Part shown: positions 46,219 to 58,584 of the stretch, one piece after another | Layout of the letters: each line of letters begins with the position of its first letter | How positions within the stretch are numbered: the first letter of the stretch is position 1 | From: Neoasaia chiangmaiensis | GTDB lineage: Bacteria; Pseudomonadota; Alphaproteobacteria; Acetobacterales; Acetobacteraceae | DNA length: 64,000 nt | Direction: 5' to 3' | Assembly (NCBI RefSeq): GCF_002005465.1 | Contig: NZ_CP014691.1 | Location: 1,550,001-1,614,000 of the forward strand | Program-made: the position numbers and the translations under genes | Notes under the pieces: model-generated | Databases searched by the model: none | What the model was told of the DNA's origin: nothing | The model's input: only the letters and a program-made list of their open reading frames with translations

Positions 46219-46581
46219 ATGGCCACCTACTACACCAAGTCGCACGAATGGATTCGCCTCGATGGCGACATCGCGACCGTCGGCATCACCGCGCATGCCA
46301 CCGAGGAACTCGGCGAACTGGTCTTCGTCGAAGCGAAGGACGAAGGCACGGAACTCGGCCAGGGCGATGCCGCCGCCGTCGTCGAATCCGTCAAGGCCGC
46401 ATCCGACATCTATGCCCCGATCGCCGGCACCATTGCGGGCTTCAACACCAGATTGACCGACGAACCCACGCTGATCGGCGCGGACCCGGAAGGCGAAGGC
46501 TGGATCTTCACGCTGAAAGTCGCCGATTCGTCGCAGCTCGAAGGCCTGATGGACGAAGCCGCCTACAAGGCCTCCCTCTAA
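46219..46581 (+). CDS. gcvH: Glycine cleavage system H protein
   Basis: Lipoyl carrier protein of the glycine cleavage system (120 residues). K59 in [17 protein letters not shown] is the lipoylation site; [16 protein letters not shown] is the typical N-terminal part. ATG lies 29 bp after gcvT with GGGAACG upstream. It shuttles intermediates between GcvP, GcvT and the shared lipoamide dehydrogenase (not in the window). Confidence 0.97.
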   Translation: MATYYTKSHEWIRLDGDIATVGITAHATEELGELVFVEAKDEGTELGQGDAAAVVESVKAASDIYAPIAGTIAGFNTRLTDEPTLIGADPEGEGWIFTLKVADSSQLEGLMDEAAYKASL

Positions 46582-46636
46582 CGAAACGGATCCGGGAAGG
46601 CGCGCCTTCCCGTCGCGCGGGCCGCGCCCGCAAAGG

Positions 46637-49504
<2,868 letters not shown>

Positions 49505-49514
49505 CATGCCCATA

Positions 49515-49543
49515 AGGAACGGCAACGTCGTCTTGCCGTTCCT
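49515..49543 (+). terminator. Perfect hairpin between gcvP and the LOV kinase
   Basis: AGGAACGGCAA (49515-49525) and TTGCCGTTCCT (49533-49543) form an 11-bp perfect stem with a 7-base loop, 10 bp after gcvP. The T tail is missing (GACGGGG follows), so termination may be partial or the hairpin may protect the 3' end. Confidence 0.6.
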
Positions 49544-49569
49544 GACGGGGATGAGGCATGTAGGCGGTC

Positions 49570-51189
49570 ATGACGGACAGGACGAACAGGGAAGACAGCA
49601 CGGCGCTGAACAGCGTCACCGGTGACAGAAGCGCGCCACTGACGCGATCCAGCGATATCTTCTTTGCTGCCGTCGAAACGACGCGCATGCCGATGATCGT
49701 GACCGATCCGCACACGCCGGACAACGATATCGTCTTCGCCAACCGCGCCTTCCTTGCCATGACCGGCTACGACGCGCACGAGATCATCGGCCAGAACTGC
49801 CGCTTCCTGCAAGGCCCCGACACCGATCCCGGCACGATCCAGGCCATTCGGGAGGCCATCGCGAGCCGCACCGAAATCGCCACGGAAGTCCTCAACTACC
49901 GCAAGAACGGCGCCACGTTCTGGAACGCGCTGTTCATCTCCCCCGTCTACGACCCGCAAGGCGAACTGCTTTATTTCTTCGGCTCGCAACTCGACGTCTC
50001 CCGTCGGCGCGACGCCGAAGACGCCCTGCACCAGGCGCAGAAGATGGAGGCGCTCGGCCAGCTGACCGGCGGCATCGCGCATGATTTCAACAATCTGCTG
50101 CAGGTCATGACCGGTTATCAGGAACTGAACATCCAGGCCCTGGAGCGCGGCAGGCTCGATCCGCAGCGCCTGTTGCGCAATGTCCGCCATGCCAACGATG
50201 CCGCCCAGCGTGCCGCCAGGCTGACGCAGCAACTGCTCGCCTTCTCGCGCAAGCAGCGCCTGGAAGGTCGTGCACTCAACGCGAATGAAAGTATTCGTGG
50301 CATGCATGCGCTGATCGACCGTACGATCGGGGAACATGCCGATATCGAACTGGACATGGCGGAAGACCTCTGGAATTGCCGCCTGGACAACAGCCAGTTC
50401 GAAGTCGCCTTGCTCAACATCCTGATCAACGCGCGCGACGCGATGGCGAATACGGCGCGCAAGCGCGTGACGATCACCACATCGAACCACAAGATCGCCG
50501 AAAAACACGCGCGCGATCCCCTGGCGCCCGGTCGCTACGTCCGGATCGCCATTACCGATACGGGGTGCGGCATGCCCGAAGGCGTTCGCCAGCGGGTGCT
50601 CGATCCGTTCTTCACCACCAAGGGCGAGGGCCGGGGCACGGGCCTTGGCCTGTCGATGGTCTACGGCTTCGTCCGGCAGTCCGGCGGCACCGTGATTATC
50701 CATTCGCGCGAGAATGAAGGCACGACGATCGAGATGCTTTTTCCCGTCGTCGATCAGGCCAGCTTCACGCCGGCGATCAACGCGTTGCCGGAAATGAATC
50801 TCCAGGGCCACGAGACCATCCTGATCGTCGAGGACCGCGCGGATGTCGGCGACCTTGCCGAATCCTTCCTGGAAGATTTCGGCTACAACACGTTACGCGC
50901 CGAAAACGCGGAGGAAGCGCTCCATCAGCTGCGCAGCGAGGCCGAGATCGATCTCCTGTTCACCGACCTCATCATGCCCGGCTCCATGAACGGCGTGATG
51001 CTCGCCCGCGAGGCACGGCACCTGCGCCCGACGATCTCCTGCCTCCTGACCACCGGCTACGCCCGCGCCTCCCTCGAGCGCGAAGATGCGGGCGGCGCGG
51101 AATTCGACGTGATCGACAAACCCTATCGCAAGCAGGATCTCGGCCGGAAGGTGCGGCATATCCTCAATTCCATCGGCGGCGTCTCCTGA
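49570..51189 (+). CDS. LOV-domain blue-light hybrid histidine kinase
   Basis: A soluble 539-residue sensor kinase. Residues about 30-145 form a LOV-type PAS domain: [26 protein letters not shown], and [16 protein letters not shown] with C77, the cysteine that forms the flavin adduct under blue light, plus [19 protein letters not shown] and [10 protein letters not shown]. The kinase core has H171 in [17 protein letters not shown]-box [17 protein letters not shown] and [13 protein letters not shown]-terminal receiver (about 418-535) has [10 protein letters not shown] and D466 in LLFTDLIMP. No TM segment. This layout matches known bacterial LOV-HK-RR photoreceptors. It lies 65 bp after gcvP; no separate output regulator is adjacent. 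Confidence 0.93.
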   Translation: MTDRTNREDSTALNSVTGDRSAPLTRSSDIFFAAVETTRMPMIVTDPHTPDNDIVFANRAFLAMTGYDAHEIIGQNCRFLQGPDTDPGTIQAIREAIASRTEIATEVLNYRKNGATFWNALFISPVYDPQGELLYFFGSQLDVSRRRDAEDALHQAQKMEALGQLTGGIAHDFNNLLQVMTGYQELNIQALERGRLDPQRLLRNVRHANDAAQRAARLTQQLLAFSRKQRLEGRALNANESIRGMHALIDRTIGEHADIELDMAEDLWNCRLDNSQFEVALLNILINARDAMANTARKRVTITTSNHKIAEKHARDPLAPGRYVRIAITDTGCGMPEGVRQRVLDPFFTTKGEGRGTGLGLSMVYGFVRQSGGTVIIHSRENEGTTIEMLFPVVDQASFTPAINALPEMNLQGHETILIVEDRADVGDLAESFLEDFGYNTLRAENAEEALHQLRSEAEIDLLFTDLIMPGSMNGVMLAREARHLRPTISCLLTTGYARASLEREDAGGAEFDVIDKPYRKQDLGRKVRHILNSIGGVS

Positions 51190-51267
51190 CCGAACGCGTT
51201 GACGACGCGACGACATTGATTGCAGAGTGAAACGTTCGAATCCTGTGGGAACGGGCGTATCCTTTGC

Positions 51268-52278
51268 ATGGCAGACCCTCTACAGCCCCCGACACCAGCG
51301 CCTTGCCCGATCTCGCGTGAGGAAGATCGGCCTTTCCCCATCCGTCACCACTGGATACTGCTCTGCGCCGTCATTTCCGCCACCGTCGGCAGCCACTTCG
51401 CTTTTCTGCCCGCCCCGTCCCCATCCAGCCTGACGCATCGTGCGGTGCTCGACATTCAAAGATCCGGGCAGCCTTCGGCAAAAGGATTTTTCGTGCCTTC
51501 ATCCCTTATCCAGCGTCACGCGTTCCTTTTCGCCCTCTGCCTGATCTTCCAGATCTGGCTTGCGCATGCCTTCGCGTTCTTCACGCATGAATATGCCCAT
51601 GCCGTCGTCGCGTGGGTTCTGGGCTGGAAACGCAATCCATTTGTGCTGCATGTGCCCGCCCCGTCCGTCATCCTGTTCCTCAGCCAGTGGGGCATCAACC
51701 AGGACGTGGACGAAGCGCCCATCTTCGGCAGCGGCCATGGGATCGACGCGGCACTGATCGCCGCCGCCGGCATGATCGTCGGCAACGGCTTCATCTCCCT
51801 GCCAATCGGGCGGCTGATATACCGTCAGGCCATCGCCCATGCCCGTCCCGGGCTGGCGCTCCTCGGTTTCTGGATCACCGCCGCCAGCGTCGGCAACTTC
51901 CTGTCCTATGTGCCGCTGCGCACATTCATCCAAGGCGGGGACATGGGGTCGGTCCAGCGCGGTTTCGGCTGGTCGCCCTGGATCGTTGTCGTGCTGTTCG
52001 GCATGCCGACGGCCCTGATGCTGGTCTGGTTCGTGCTGCGCATCATGCCAGAGACAGCCCGGCGGCTGTTCCCGTCATCCCGGGCGCGGCAGGTCGTGCT
52101 CGCCACACTGGCCGGCTTTTTCGTGTTCGGCTTCTATGGCTATGCCGGGTTTCTGGAAGGCGGCCCATGGGGCGCGACCATGTCGACCGTATCACTCTAC
52201 GGCCTGTTTCCCATCAGCGTCCTTGCTGCGATCGGCCTGCTGCGCCGCCGGACCGCTCAGCGCCGGATCAGGATATAG
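51268..52278 (+). CDS. Polytopic membrane protein with HExxH motif (M50-like?)
   Basis: A 336-residue inner-membrane protein with roughly seven to eight hydrophobic segments. A segment LAHAFAFFTHEYAHAVVAWV carries HEYAH, an HExxH zinc-protease motif inside or beside a membrane helix, as in M50 site-2-type proteases and M50B-like relatives. The second M50 motif (with a conserved Asp-Gly) was not found, and GMIVGNGFISLPIGRL is only a loose match to the family's second region, so it may be a protease relative or not active. Start chosen at ATG 51268. Its end overlaps the convergent tonB-like gene by 22 bp. Confidence 0.5.
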   Translation: MADPLQPPTPAPCPISREEDRPFPIRHHWILLCAVISATVGSHFAFLPAPSPSSLTHRAVLDIQRSGQPSAKGFFVPSSLIQRHAFLFALCLIFQIWLAHAFAFFTHEYAHAVVAWVLGWKRNPFVLHVPAPSVILFLSQWGINQDVDEAPIFGSGHGIDAALIAAAGMIVGNGFISLPIGRLIYRQAIAHARPGLALLGFWITAASVGNFLSYVPLRTFIQGGDMGSVQRGFGWSPWIVVVLFGMPTALMLVWFVLRIMPETARRLFPSSRARQVVLATLAGFFVFGFYGYAGFLEGGPWGATMSTVSLYGLFPISVLAAIGLLRRRTAQRRIRI

Positions 52279-53378
52279 TTGATGGTCAGGTCGATATCGA
52301 AGTGATCGCCCTTCATGTCCGGCGGCACGGGCGGCAGCTTCGCGTTCTGGAACATGCCCGTGGTGGCCGCATCCAGCGAATAGGACCCTGACTGCCCGGT
52401 CAGACGCACCGTCTTCACATGGCCGCTACGGTCCAGAACCACATGCACGGAGGACGGACCGTCCTCACCGTTATGAATCGCGTCTTCCGGGTAATACATA
52501 TGCGAGCGGATCCAGCGGTCGATCTCGCTACCGTAATCCTCGCTCACGCCACGGATCGAATTATGCGTCGTATACGGCGCATTCAGCTGGCCGTTCGTCA
52601 CCAGCGGACCCAGTGACATGTCGATCGGCGCGCCCGAGCCGCCATAACGGCCACGGCGCTGGCGCGTCGGCGCGGGCGCTTCGCCGAAAGACAGGTTCAT
52701 CGGGTTGGCGAAGGGATTGTTGCTGCTCGAATGCGAACGGTGCGCCGCGTGATGCTGCGCATGCGTATGCGCCGTCGTGTTGCGCCCTGAAGGCGCCGTC
52801 CCCGGCGTGACATGGCTGACCTCGGGCGTCGGCGCCGGCAACTCGGCGGACGGCGCCTGCGGGATCGGCGGCGCGGTCGGCGCTTCGGGCGTCGGCGTTG
52901 CTGGAGTCGGGCGCGACTCGGCGGATTGCGCGGATTCCTTCTCCTCGCTCTCGGCACGCTGCTGCGCGGAAGGGTTCTGCGTCGGCACCGGATTGGTCTG
53001 GCCGCCCGGATTGTCCGTATGCGGCCCGGCCATGCCGCTCTTGGCCGGGGGCGCATCGAACATCATCTCGACCTGCGGCTGCTGCTGGCCCTGCGGCGTG
53101 CCATGGGCATGACGCGCACTTTCCAGCGCGATCAGCGCCAGCAACATGGCATGCAGCGCGACGGACGCCGCCAGCACCGTCGCAATACCGGAATCCTCGA
53201 TCACCTGCGGCTTCATCAGCCCAGCCGTGGTGGGCTTCAGCCGTCGGTATCCCAGAAACGCCGGCACGAACGCGCCGATCAACCGCTCCCGCCCACCGGG
53301 CGCCGGCTGATGCACAGCCGTCTCCCGGTCCCGCGGCGCGAACAGCCGCGGCTCGCGCCGGGGCGGCTTACGACCCAC
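52257..53378 (-). CDS. TonB-family energy transducer
   Basis: Links the inner-membrane proton motive force to outer-membrane receptors. 373 residues: a basic N-terminal cytoplasmic part of about 60 residues, one TM segment (VLAASVALHAMLLALIALES), a long Pro/Ser/Glu-rich periplasmic spacer, then the TonB C-terminal domain (SEIDRWIRSHMYYPEDAI, VHVVLDRSGHVKTVRLTGQSGSYSLDAATTGMFQ, DLTINYILIRR). Start is uncertain: GTG at 53378, or the ATG before KPQVIEDS. exbB and exbD are not next to it. It could serve the receptor at 25.5-28.5 kb. Confidence 0.85.
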   Translation of the reverse strand: MGRKPPRREPRLFAPRDRETAVHQPAPGGRERLIGAFVPAFLGYRRLKPTTAGLMKPQVIEDSGIATVLAASVALHAMLLALIALESARHAHGTPQGQQQPQVEMMFDAPPAKSGMAGPHTDNPGGQTNPVPTQNPSAQQRAESEEKESAQSAESRPTPATPTPEAPTAPPIPQAPSAELPAPTPEVSHVTPGTAPSGRNTTAHTHAQHHAAHRSHSSSNNPFANPMNLSFGEAPAPTRQRRGRYGGSGAPIDMSLGPLVTNGQLNAPYTTHNSIRGVSEDYGSEIDRWIRSHMYYPEDAIHNGEDGPSSVHVVLDRSGHVKTVRLTGQSGSYSLDAATTGMFQNAKLPPVPPDMKGDHFDIDLTINYILIRR

Positions 53379-53650
53379 GGGGGGCGTCTCGTCAATCAGA
53401 TCGGCGGCCGCGTTCGTGGCCTGGGCGCGTTTCAGAATGGCACCTGCGCGGTCATGATACGGGCGTCATCGTGGCGGTTTCCGGCAAAGAAGTTTGTCTG
53501 GCGTTTCGGCTCGGGCATTGCGGCAGGGCCCTGGCCGGATCGCACCACGTCATGGTTTGTCACCAAAACTATCATGGCACTGAAACGCGGTGCTTGCCAA
53601 GCAAGAGAGACGCAACATGATGTATCATCGAACACGCGACAGGCCTGATA

Positions 53651-54304
53651 ATGCACGATGTCTTTCCCGCCCATGATCCCGCATTGAAACAATGCCTGAG
53701 CACCGATCCGGATCTCGCGGCCCTCCTCGAGCGCATCGGTCCCTGCCGCCTGCGCGGCGATGACGGTATGGCGCCCTACGAAGCCCTGCTGCGCGCCATC
53801 ACGGGGCAACAACTGCACGCCCGTGCCGCACAGGCCATCCTCGGGCGCGTCAAGACGCTGGCGGGCGGCGATTTCCCGACACCGGACCAGCTTCTCACCC
53901 TGCCGGACGCCGACTGGCGCTCCTGCGGGCTTTCCGCCGCCAAACTGGCCGCCATGCGCGGCGTCGCGCAGGCACGCCTGGACGGGCTGGTGCCCAGCCG
54001 GCAGGACGCCGACGGCATGTCGGACGACGAACTGATCGGGCGTTTCGTCACCCTGCGCGGCATCGGCCGCTGGACGGTGCAGATGCTGCTGATCTTCACC
54101 CTGAACCGCCCTGACGTCATGCCGGTGGACGATTTCGGCGTGCGGGCCGGATGGCGCAAGATCAAACGGCTGGAGGCGATGCCCTCACCCGGCGTCCTAT
54201 ACAAGGCAACGCTCGGCTTCTCGCCCTATCGCTCGGCACTGGCATGGTATCTCTGGCGCGCCTCGGAGGAAGGAAAGGCCGTGCAGAACCCACTGACCGG
54301 TTGA
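53651..54304 (+). CDS. DNA-3-methyladenine glycosylase II (AlkA type)
   Basis: Base-excision repair glycosylase that removes alkylated bases. The 217-residue HhH-GPD protein has AITGQQLHARAA, the helix-hairpin-helix LRGIGRWTVQMLL and the catalytic Asp in VMPVDDFGVRAGW. It lacks the AlkA N-terminal beta domain, as in the shorter bacterial and yeast Mag1-like forms. It stands upstream of an alcohol dehydrogenase gene without a tight operon link. Confidence 0.9.
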   Translation: MHDVFPAHDPALKQCLSTDPDLAALLERIGPCRLRGDDGMAPYEALLRAITGQQLHARAAQAILGRVKTLAGGDFPTPDQLLTLPDADWRSCGLSAAKLAAMRGVAQARLDGLVPSRQDADGMSDDELIGRFVTLRGIGRWTVQMLLIFTLNRPDVMPVDDFGVRAGWRKIKRLEAMPSPGVLYKATLGFSPYRSALAWYLWRASEEGKAVQNPLTG

Positions 54305-54382
54305 GCATTGATTCACATCATGGCCGGACAGGGAACGATCGGGCCATGGTGGCGTGGGACATCATGCCGAAGGAGCCGATCC

Positions 54383-55366
54383 ATGTTCGCAATGCGCCTG
54401 AATTCGCCGCACACCCCGCTGGAACCCGTGGACCTCCCGGACCCCGAACCCGGCCCGGGCGAAATCCGCGTCAGGATCGGTGCCTGCGGCGTCTGCCGGA
54501 CGGACCTGCATGTCGTGGACGGCGACCTCACCCATCCGGCCCTGCCCATCATCCCGGGGCATGAGATCGTCGGCCGGATCGACAGGCTGGGCGAGAACGT
54601 CACATCGCTGCACATCGGCCAGCGCGTGGGCATTCCCTGGCTCGGCCATACCTGCGGCCACTGCTATTACTGCACGCATGAGGAGGAGAACCTCTGCGAT
54701 CACCCGATCTTCACCGGCTACACGCGCAATGGCGGTTACGCGACCATGACCGTCGCGGACGCGCGCTACGCCTTCCCGCTCGGCGAGAAAGGCGAGGACA
54801 CCGATCTCGCCCCCCTGCTCTGCGCCGGGCTGATCGGCTGGCGCGCGCTGAGCAAGGCCGGGGATGGCAGAAATATCGGCCTCTACGGCTTCGGCGCGGC
54901 CGCGCATATCATCGCGCAGGTCCTGCGCTGGCAGGGGCGCCACTTCTATGCCTTCACCCGCCCGGGCGACACCAGGACACAGGACTTCGCCCGCTCGCTC
55001 GGGGCCGTCTGGGCTGGCGGATCGGACGAACTACCGCCGGAGCCGCTGGACGCCACGATGATCTTCGCGCCCGTCGGGCCATTGGTGCCAGCCGCCCTGC
55101 GTGCCGTGCGCAAGGGCGGTCGCGTCGTCTGCGCGGGCATCCACATGAGTGAGATTCCGGCCTTCTCCTACGATGACCTGTGGGAAGAACGCGAGATCGT
55201 CTCCGTCGCCAACCTGACACGACAGGACGGGCTCGATTTCCTGCACCTCGCGCCGGAAATCGGCATCAGGACGCAAACCACGCGATATACGCTCAAGGAT
55301 GCCAATCAGGCGCTGGACGATCTTCGCCATGGGCGGTTCGAAGGCGCAGCCGTGCTCGTTCCCTAG
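54383..55366 (+). CDS. Zinc-dependent alcohol dehydrogenase (AdhA-like)
   Basis: A 327-residue medium-chain dehydrogenase. Catalytic zinc ligands lie in ACGVCRTDLH and PGHEIVG; the structural zinc cysteines in CGHCYYCTHEEENLC; the cofactor loop is GLYGFGAAAHIIAQV. The short C-terminal part and sequence fit the AdhA branch acting on primary alcohols with NAD. AAGGAG precedes the ATG at 54383 by 8 bases; longer in-frame sequence upstream has no similarity. In this group such soluble enzymes handle cytoplasmic alcohols or aldehydes. Confidence 0.9.
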   Translation: MFAMRLNSPHTPLEPVDLPDPEPGPGEIRVRIGACGVCRTDLHVVDGDLTHPALPIIPGHEIVGRIDRLGENVTSLHIGQRVGIPWLGHTCGHCYYCTHEEENLCDHPIFTGYTRNGGYATMTVADARYAFPLGEKGEDTDLAPLLCAGLIGWRALSKAGDGRNIGLYGFGAAAHIIAQVLRWQGRHFYAFTRPGDTRTQDFARSLGAVWAGGSDELPPEPLDATMIFAPVGPLVPAALRAVRKGGRVVCAGIHMSEIPAFSYDDLWEEREIVSVANLTRQDGLDFLHLAPEIGIRTQTTRYTLKDANQALDDLRHGRFEGAAVLVP

Positions 55367-55442
55367 CGGTTGAAGCACGAACAGTGCGTATCTACACTCC
55401 GCGCCGACCGCTTTCGCGGACCCAGCGACGGAGAACACCCTG

Positions 55443-55808
55443 ATGGCCAGCCCCAAAGTGACATGGACGCGCGAGACAGCCGAAAACCGTCTTTGGGAAG
55501 CCGGGGTGGAAGTCGATACGGTGGAGGAGATGGCCAGCGGCCATGGCGCGGTCATCCGCACGCGCGACGGTCGGCTCGTGAATGTCTATAACACCGGATC
55601 GCTGGTCTGTCAGGGCAGGCTGATCGCCGAGACAAGGCTTCTGTTCGGCGCACCGCCCGAACGAAGCGCGGTGAAGATCGCCCAAGCCGCCTCACCTCTC
55701 CCGGCTCGTGAAGCCACGCGCACGGAACTTGTCGACCGCGACGGCCACAGTATCCGCATCACGGATTACGACGGCAAAACGCCGGAGCCCACGCCACCCT
55801 GGCTGTAG
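55443..55808 (+). CDS. Hypothetical small protein
   Basis: A 121-residue cytoplasmic protein with no signal peptide. No family is firmly recognised. The middle has VIRTRDGRLVNVYNTGSLVC followed by QGR, a strand pattern (xVYxTGxxxxQG) reminiscent of small TBP-like nucleic-acid or nucleotide-binding domains. A second strand-rich part is LVDRDGHSIRITDYDG. Start ATG at 55443 has GGAGAACACCCTG upstream. It lies 76 bp after adhA and before tRNA-His. Confidence 0.6.
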   Translation: MASPKVTWTRETAENRLWEAGVEVDTVEEMASGHGAVIRTRDGRLVNVYNTGSLVCQGRLIAETRLLFGAPPERSAVKIAQAASPLPAREATRTELVDRDGHSIRITDYDGKTPEPTPPWL

Positions 55809-55842
55809 GCCAGATCATCGGATTGTCGAGAAGGAGATTTGC

Positions 55843-55919
55843 TGGGGCGAATGACGGGACTCGAACCCGCGACCACCGGTACCACAAACCGGCGCTCTAC
55901 CAACTGAGCTACATCCGCC
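55843..55919 (-). tRNA. tRNA-His (GTG)
   Basis: A full cloverleaf on the minus strand: acceptor stem GCGGATG (55918-55912) with CATTCGC, D arm GCTC-AGTTGGTA-GAGC, anticodon stem CCGGT/ACCGG with loop TTGTGGT (anticodon GTG), T arm GCGGG-TTCGAGT-CCCGT and encoded CCA ending at 55843. The extra G-1 (55919) opposite C73 is the identity feature of tRNA-His. Confidence 0.97.
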
Positions 55920-56007
55920 ACACAGCAAGCCCGCATTTAGAGAAACGCAGGGGCGAAGTCTAGCCCCCGCGTCGCGGTTTTTGCAGGTAAAAATGCCGCC
56001 GGAGAAA

Positions 56008-56871
56008 TCAGATTACCGGCACGCCGCCGGTCACCGCGATGGTCGCGCCGGAAATATAGCTCGCCTCGTCACTCGCCAGCATGACATACGGCGCCGCCAG
56101 TTCCGACGGCTGCCCCGGGCGGCCCAGTGGACTGTCCGCGCCGAACTGCCTGACGTGCTCGCCCCCCATCGTCGCCGGAATCAGCGGCGTCCAGATCGGC
56201 CCCGGCGCCACGGTGTTGGAGCGGATGCCCCTCTCGCCCAGCAATGTCGCAATGCCACCGCTGAAGTTCTGGATCGCCGCCTTGGTCGCGGAATAGGCCA
56301 GCAGCTTGGGCTTGGGCTGATCGGCATTGACCGAGACCGTATGAATCAGCGAAGCGCCCGGCTTCATGTGCCGCACGGCATGACGCGTCAGACGGAACAC
56401 CGCACCGGAATTGGTGGCGAAGGTCTCGTCCCATTCGTCCTCGCTGACCTCGTCGAGGCTGTCGCGCTCGATCTGGAAGGCAGCGTTGTTGACCAGCACA
56501 TCCAGCTTGCCGAACTCGGCCACCGTCTTTTCCACGATCTCGCGACAGACGGTGCGGTCCTTCACATCGCCCGCCAGCAGCAGCGCACGGCGCCCTGCCT
56601 TCTCGATCCAGGATGCGGTTTCCTTCGCGTCGTCCATTTCCTCCGGCAGGAAGGAGATGGCCACGTCAGCGCCTTCCCGGGCGAAGGCAATCGCCACGGC
56701 ACGCCCGATGCCGGAATCACCACCCGTGATGATCGCCACCTTGTCGGCAAGCCTGCCGGATCCCCGATAGCTCTCCTCGCCATGGTCGGGTTTGGGAGTC
56801 ATCAGGGCTGTCTGGCCGGGAATACGGTCCTGCAACGGCGTGTCGAACGGGGCGGAGGGATGATCGGTCAT
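56008..56871 (-). CDS. SDR-family oxidoreductase, YghA/general-stress type
   Basis: A 287-residue NAD(P)-dependent short-chain dehydrogenase. The long N-terminal arm (TPKPDHGEESYRGSGRL) is typical of the YghA/YdaD stress branch. Cofactor loop TGGDSGIGRAVAIAFAREGADV, NNAAFQ, and catalytic Ser with YSATKAAIQNF (Tyr and Lys), then APGPIWTPLIP. Substrate uncertain; related enzymes reduce aldehydes or ketones. It lies between tRNA-His and the divergent SulP gene. Confidence 0.9.
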   Translation of the reverse strand: MTDHPSAPFDTPLQDRIPGQTALMTPKPDHGEESYRGSGRLADKVAIITGGDSGIGRAVAIAFAREGADVAISFLPEEMDDAKETASWIEKAGRRALLLAGDVKDRTVCREIVEKTVAEFGKLDVLVNNAAFQIERDSLDEVSEDEWDETFATNSGAVFRLTRHAVRHMKPGASLIHTVSVNADQPKPKLLAYSATKAAIQNFSGGIATLLGERGIRSNTVAPGPIWTPLIPATMGGEHVRQFGADSPLGRPGQPSELAAPYVMLASDEASYISGATIAVTGGVPVI

Positions 56872-57075
56872 GAAGCGTGGTCCTTGGAAAAATCACATAT
56901 TGCCGTGTCCGCGTCCAACGCGCCGCCGCATGCGATGTTCACCGAAAAACCAAAGGACAGATTGTCTTTCTTGCGAAGCGGCCGCTGGTTGCCTAGTTTA
57001 CGCGGGCCATTGCCGCGTCGGGCCTGAATACGACGAACATCCCGTTCCACCGCATTGCGTCGAAAGGCTTTCATC

Positions 57076-58530
57076 GTGACGTTTGCTCGATACCGCGCTC
57101 AGTGGGCCTATAGCCCGCTGCGCGAGGTGCTGGCCGGTATGGTCGGCACCTTCGCCCTGATCCCCGAAGTCATCGCCTTCTCCTACATCGCCGGCATCAC
57201 GCCCGCGACGGCGCTTTACGCCTCGTTCGTCATCAGCGTGGCCATCGCCATCACCGGCGGTCGCCCCGGCATGATCTCCGGCGCGGCGGGGTCGGTGGCG
57301 CTGGTCGCCGCCGCCCTCGTCCACCAGCATGGTGCACAGTACATGCTGCTCGCCACCCTGCTGGCAGGCTTCATGCAGATCGTCTTCGGCGTCCTGCGCC
57401 TGCATGTGCTGATGCGCTTCGTCTCGCGCGAGGTCCGCACCGGCTTCGTCAACGCGCTGGCGATCCTGATCTTCTCGGCTCAGGTGCCGCAGATGCTGCA
57501 CGTCACATGGCACACCTACGTCCTGATCGCGGCAGGGCTGGTCATCATCTACCTCCTGCCGAAAATCAGCAGCGCCATCCCGTCCCCGCTGATCTGCATC
57601 GTCATCCTGACCGCCATCACCATGTGGTTCCCCATGCCGGTCCATACCGTGTCCGACCTCGGCGCCCTGCCGACCGGCCTGCCCAGCCTGACGCTGCCGC
57701 ACGTGCCATGGACGCTCGAGACCCTCGGAATCGTCCTGCCATACGCTATCGCCATGGCGTCCGTCGGTCTTCTCGAATCCCTGATGACCGCCGGCGTGGT
57801 GGACGACGCCACCAACACGCATGGCGATCCGCGCATGGAATCCAGCGGGCTGGGCATCTCCAACGTGCTGGTCGGACTATTCGGCGGCATCGCGGGCTGC
57901 GGCATGATCGGCCAGACGGTCGGCAACCTGCGTTACGGCGGCCAGGGCCGCCTCTCCACCTTCACGGCGGGCGCCTTCCTGCTGCTCCTGATGGTCGTGC
58001 TGCACCGCTATGTCGCGCAGGTGCCCATGGCGGCGCTGGTCGCGATCATGATTATGGTCTCGATCAGCACGTTCTCCTGGACGTCCCTGCGCGAACTCAC
58101 GCGCCACCCGCGCCTGTCGAGCCTGACCATGCTGGTCACCGTCGCCGTCGTGGTCGCCACGCACGATCTCGCGGCGGGCGTGGCCGTGGGCGTTCTGCTG
58201 TCCGGCGTGTTCTTCTCCTGGCGCGTGATGGGCCTGCTGAAAGTCGAAAAACATACCAGCGGCAGTGCCGACCTCTATATCGTGCGCGGTCAGGTGTTCT
58301 TCGCCTCGGCCGACGTGCTGCTGGACGCCATCGACTTCCAGACACCCTCCCGCGTGGTCGCCATCGCCGTGAACGAGGCACGCTTCTGGGACATTACCGC
58401 GGTCGAGACACTGGAGAAGATCGTCGGCAAGCTGCGGGATCGCGGCATCGACGTGTCCGTCGAGGGCCTCACGCGCGAACAGCACGGCATCATCGAGAAT
58501 CAGTCGGAGGAACCGCTTCTGGCCATGTAA
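57076..58530 (+). CDS. SulP-family anion transporter with STAS domain
   Basis: A 484-residue inner-membrane anion carrier, usually for sulfate, bicarbonate or dicarboxylates. The membrane part has about ten or more segments; MVGTFALIPEVIAFSYIAGITP and GGRPGMISGAAGSVALV are the SulP signatures. The C-terminal STAS domain (about 395-480) includes LYIVRGQVFFASADVLLDAI and NEARFWDITAVETLEKI. I prefer GTG at 57076 (AAAGG upstream) over TTG at 57055. The anion cannot be told from sequence. Confidence 0.85.
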   Translation: MTFARYRAQWAYSPLREVLAGMVGTFALIPEVIAFSYIAGITPATALYASFVISVAIAITGGRPGMISGAAGSVALVAAALVHQHGAQYMLLATLLAGFMQIVFGVLRLHVLMRFVSREVRTGFVNALAILIFSAQVPQMLHVTWHTYVLIAAGLVIIYLLPKISSAIPSPLICIVILTAITMWFPMPVHTVSDLGALPTGLPSLTLPHVPWTLETLGIVLPYAIAMASVGLLESLMTAGVVDDATNTHGDPRMESSGLGISNVLVGLFGGIAGCGMIGQTVGNLRYGGQGRLSTFTAGAFLLLLMVVLHRYVAQVPMAALVAIMIMVSISTFSWTSLRELTRHPRLSSLTMLVTVAVVVATHDLAAGVAVGVLLSGVFFSWRVMGLLKVEKHTSGSADLYIVRGQVFFASADVLLDAIDFQTPSRVVAIAVNEARFWDITAVETLEKIVGKLRDRGIDVSVEGLTREQHGIIENQSEEPLLAM

Positions 58531-58584
58531 GGGCTGAAGCGCCGGGCCACGGCGGCAGCGCCGGAGCAGGGCGGCCGGATATCG

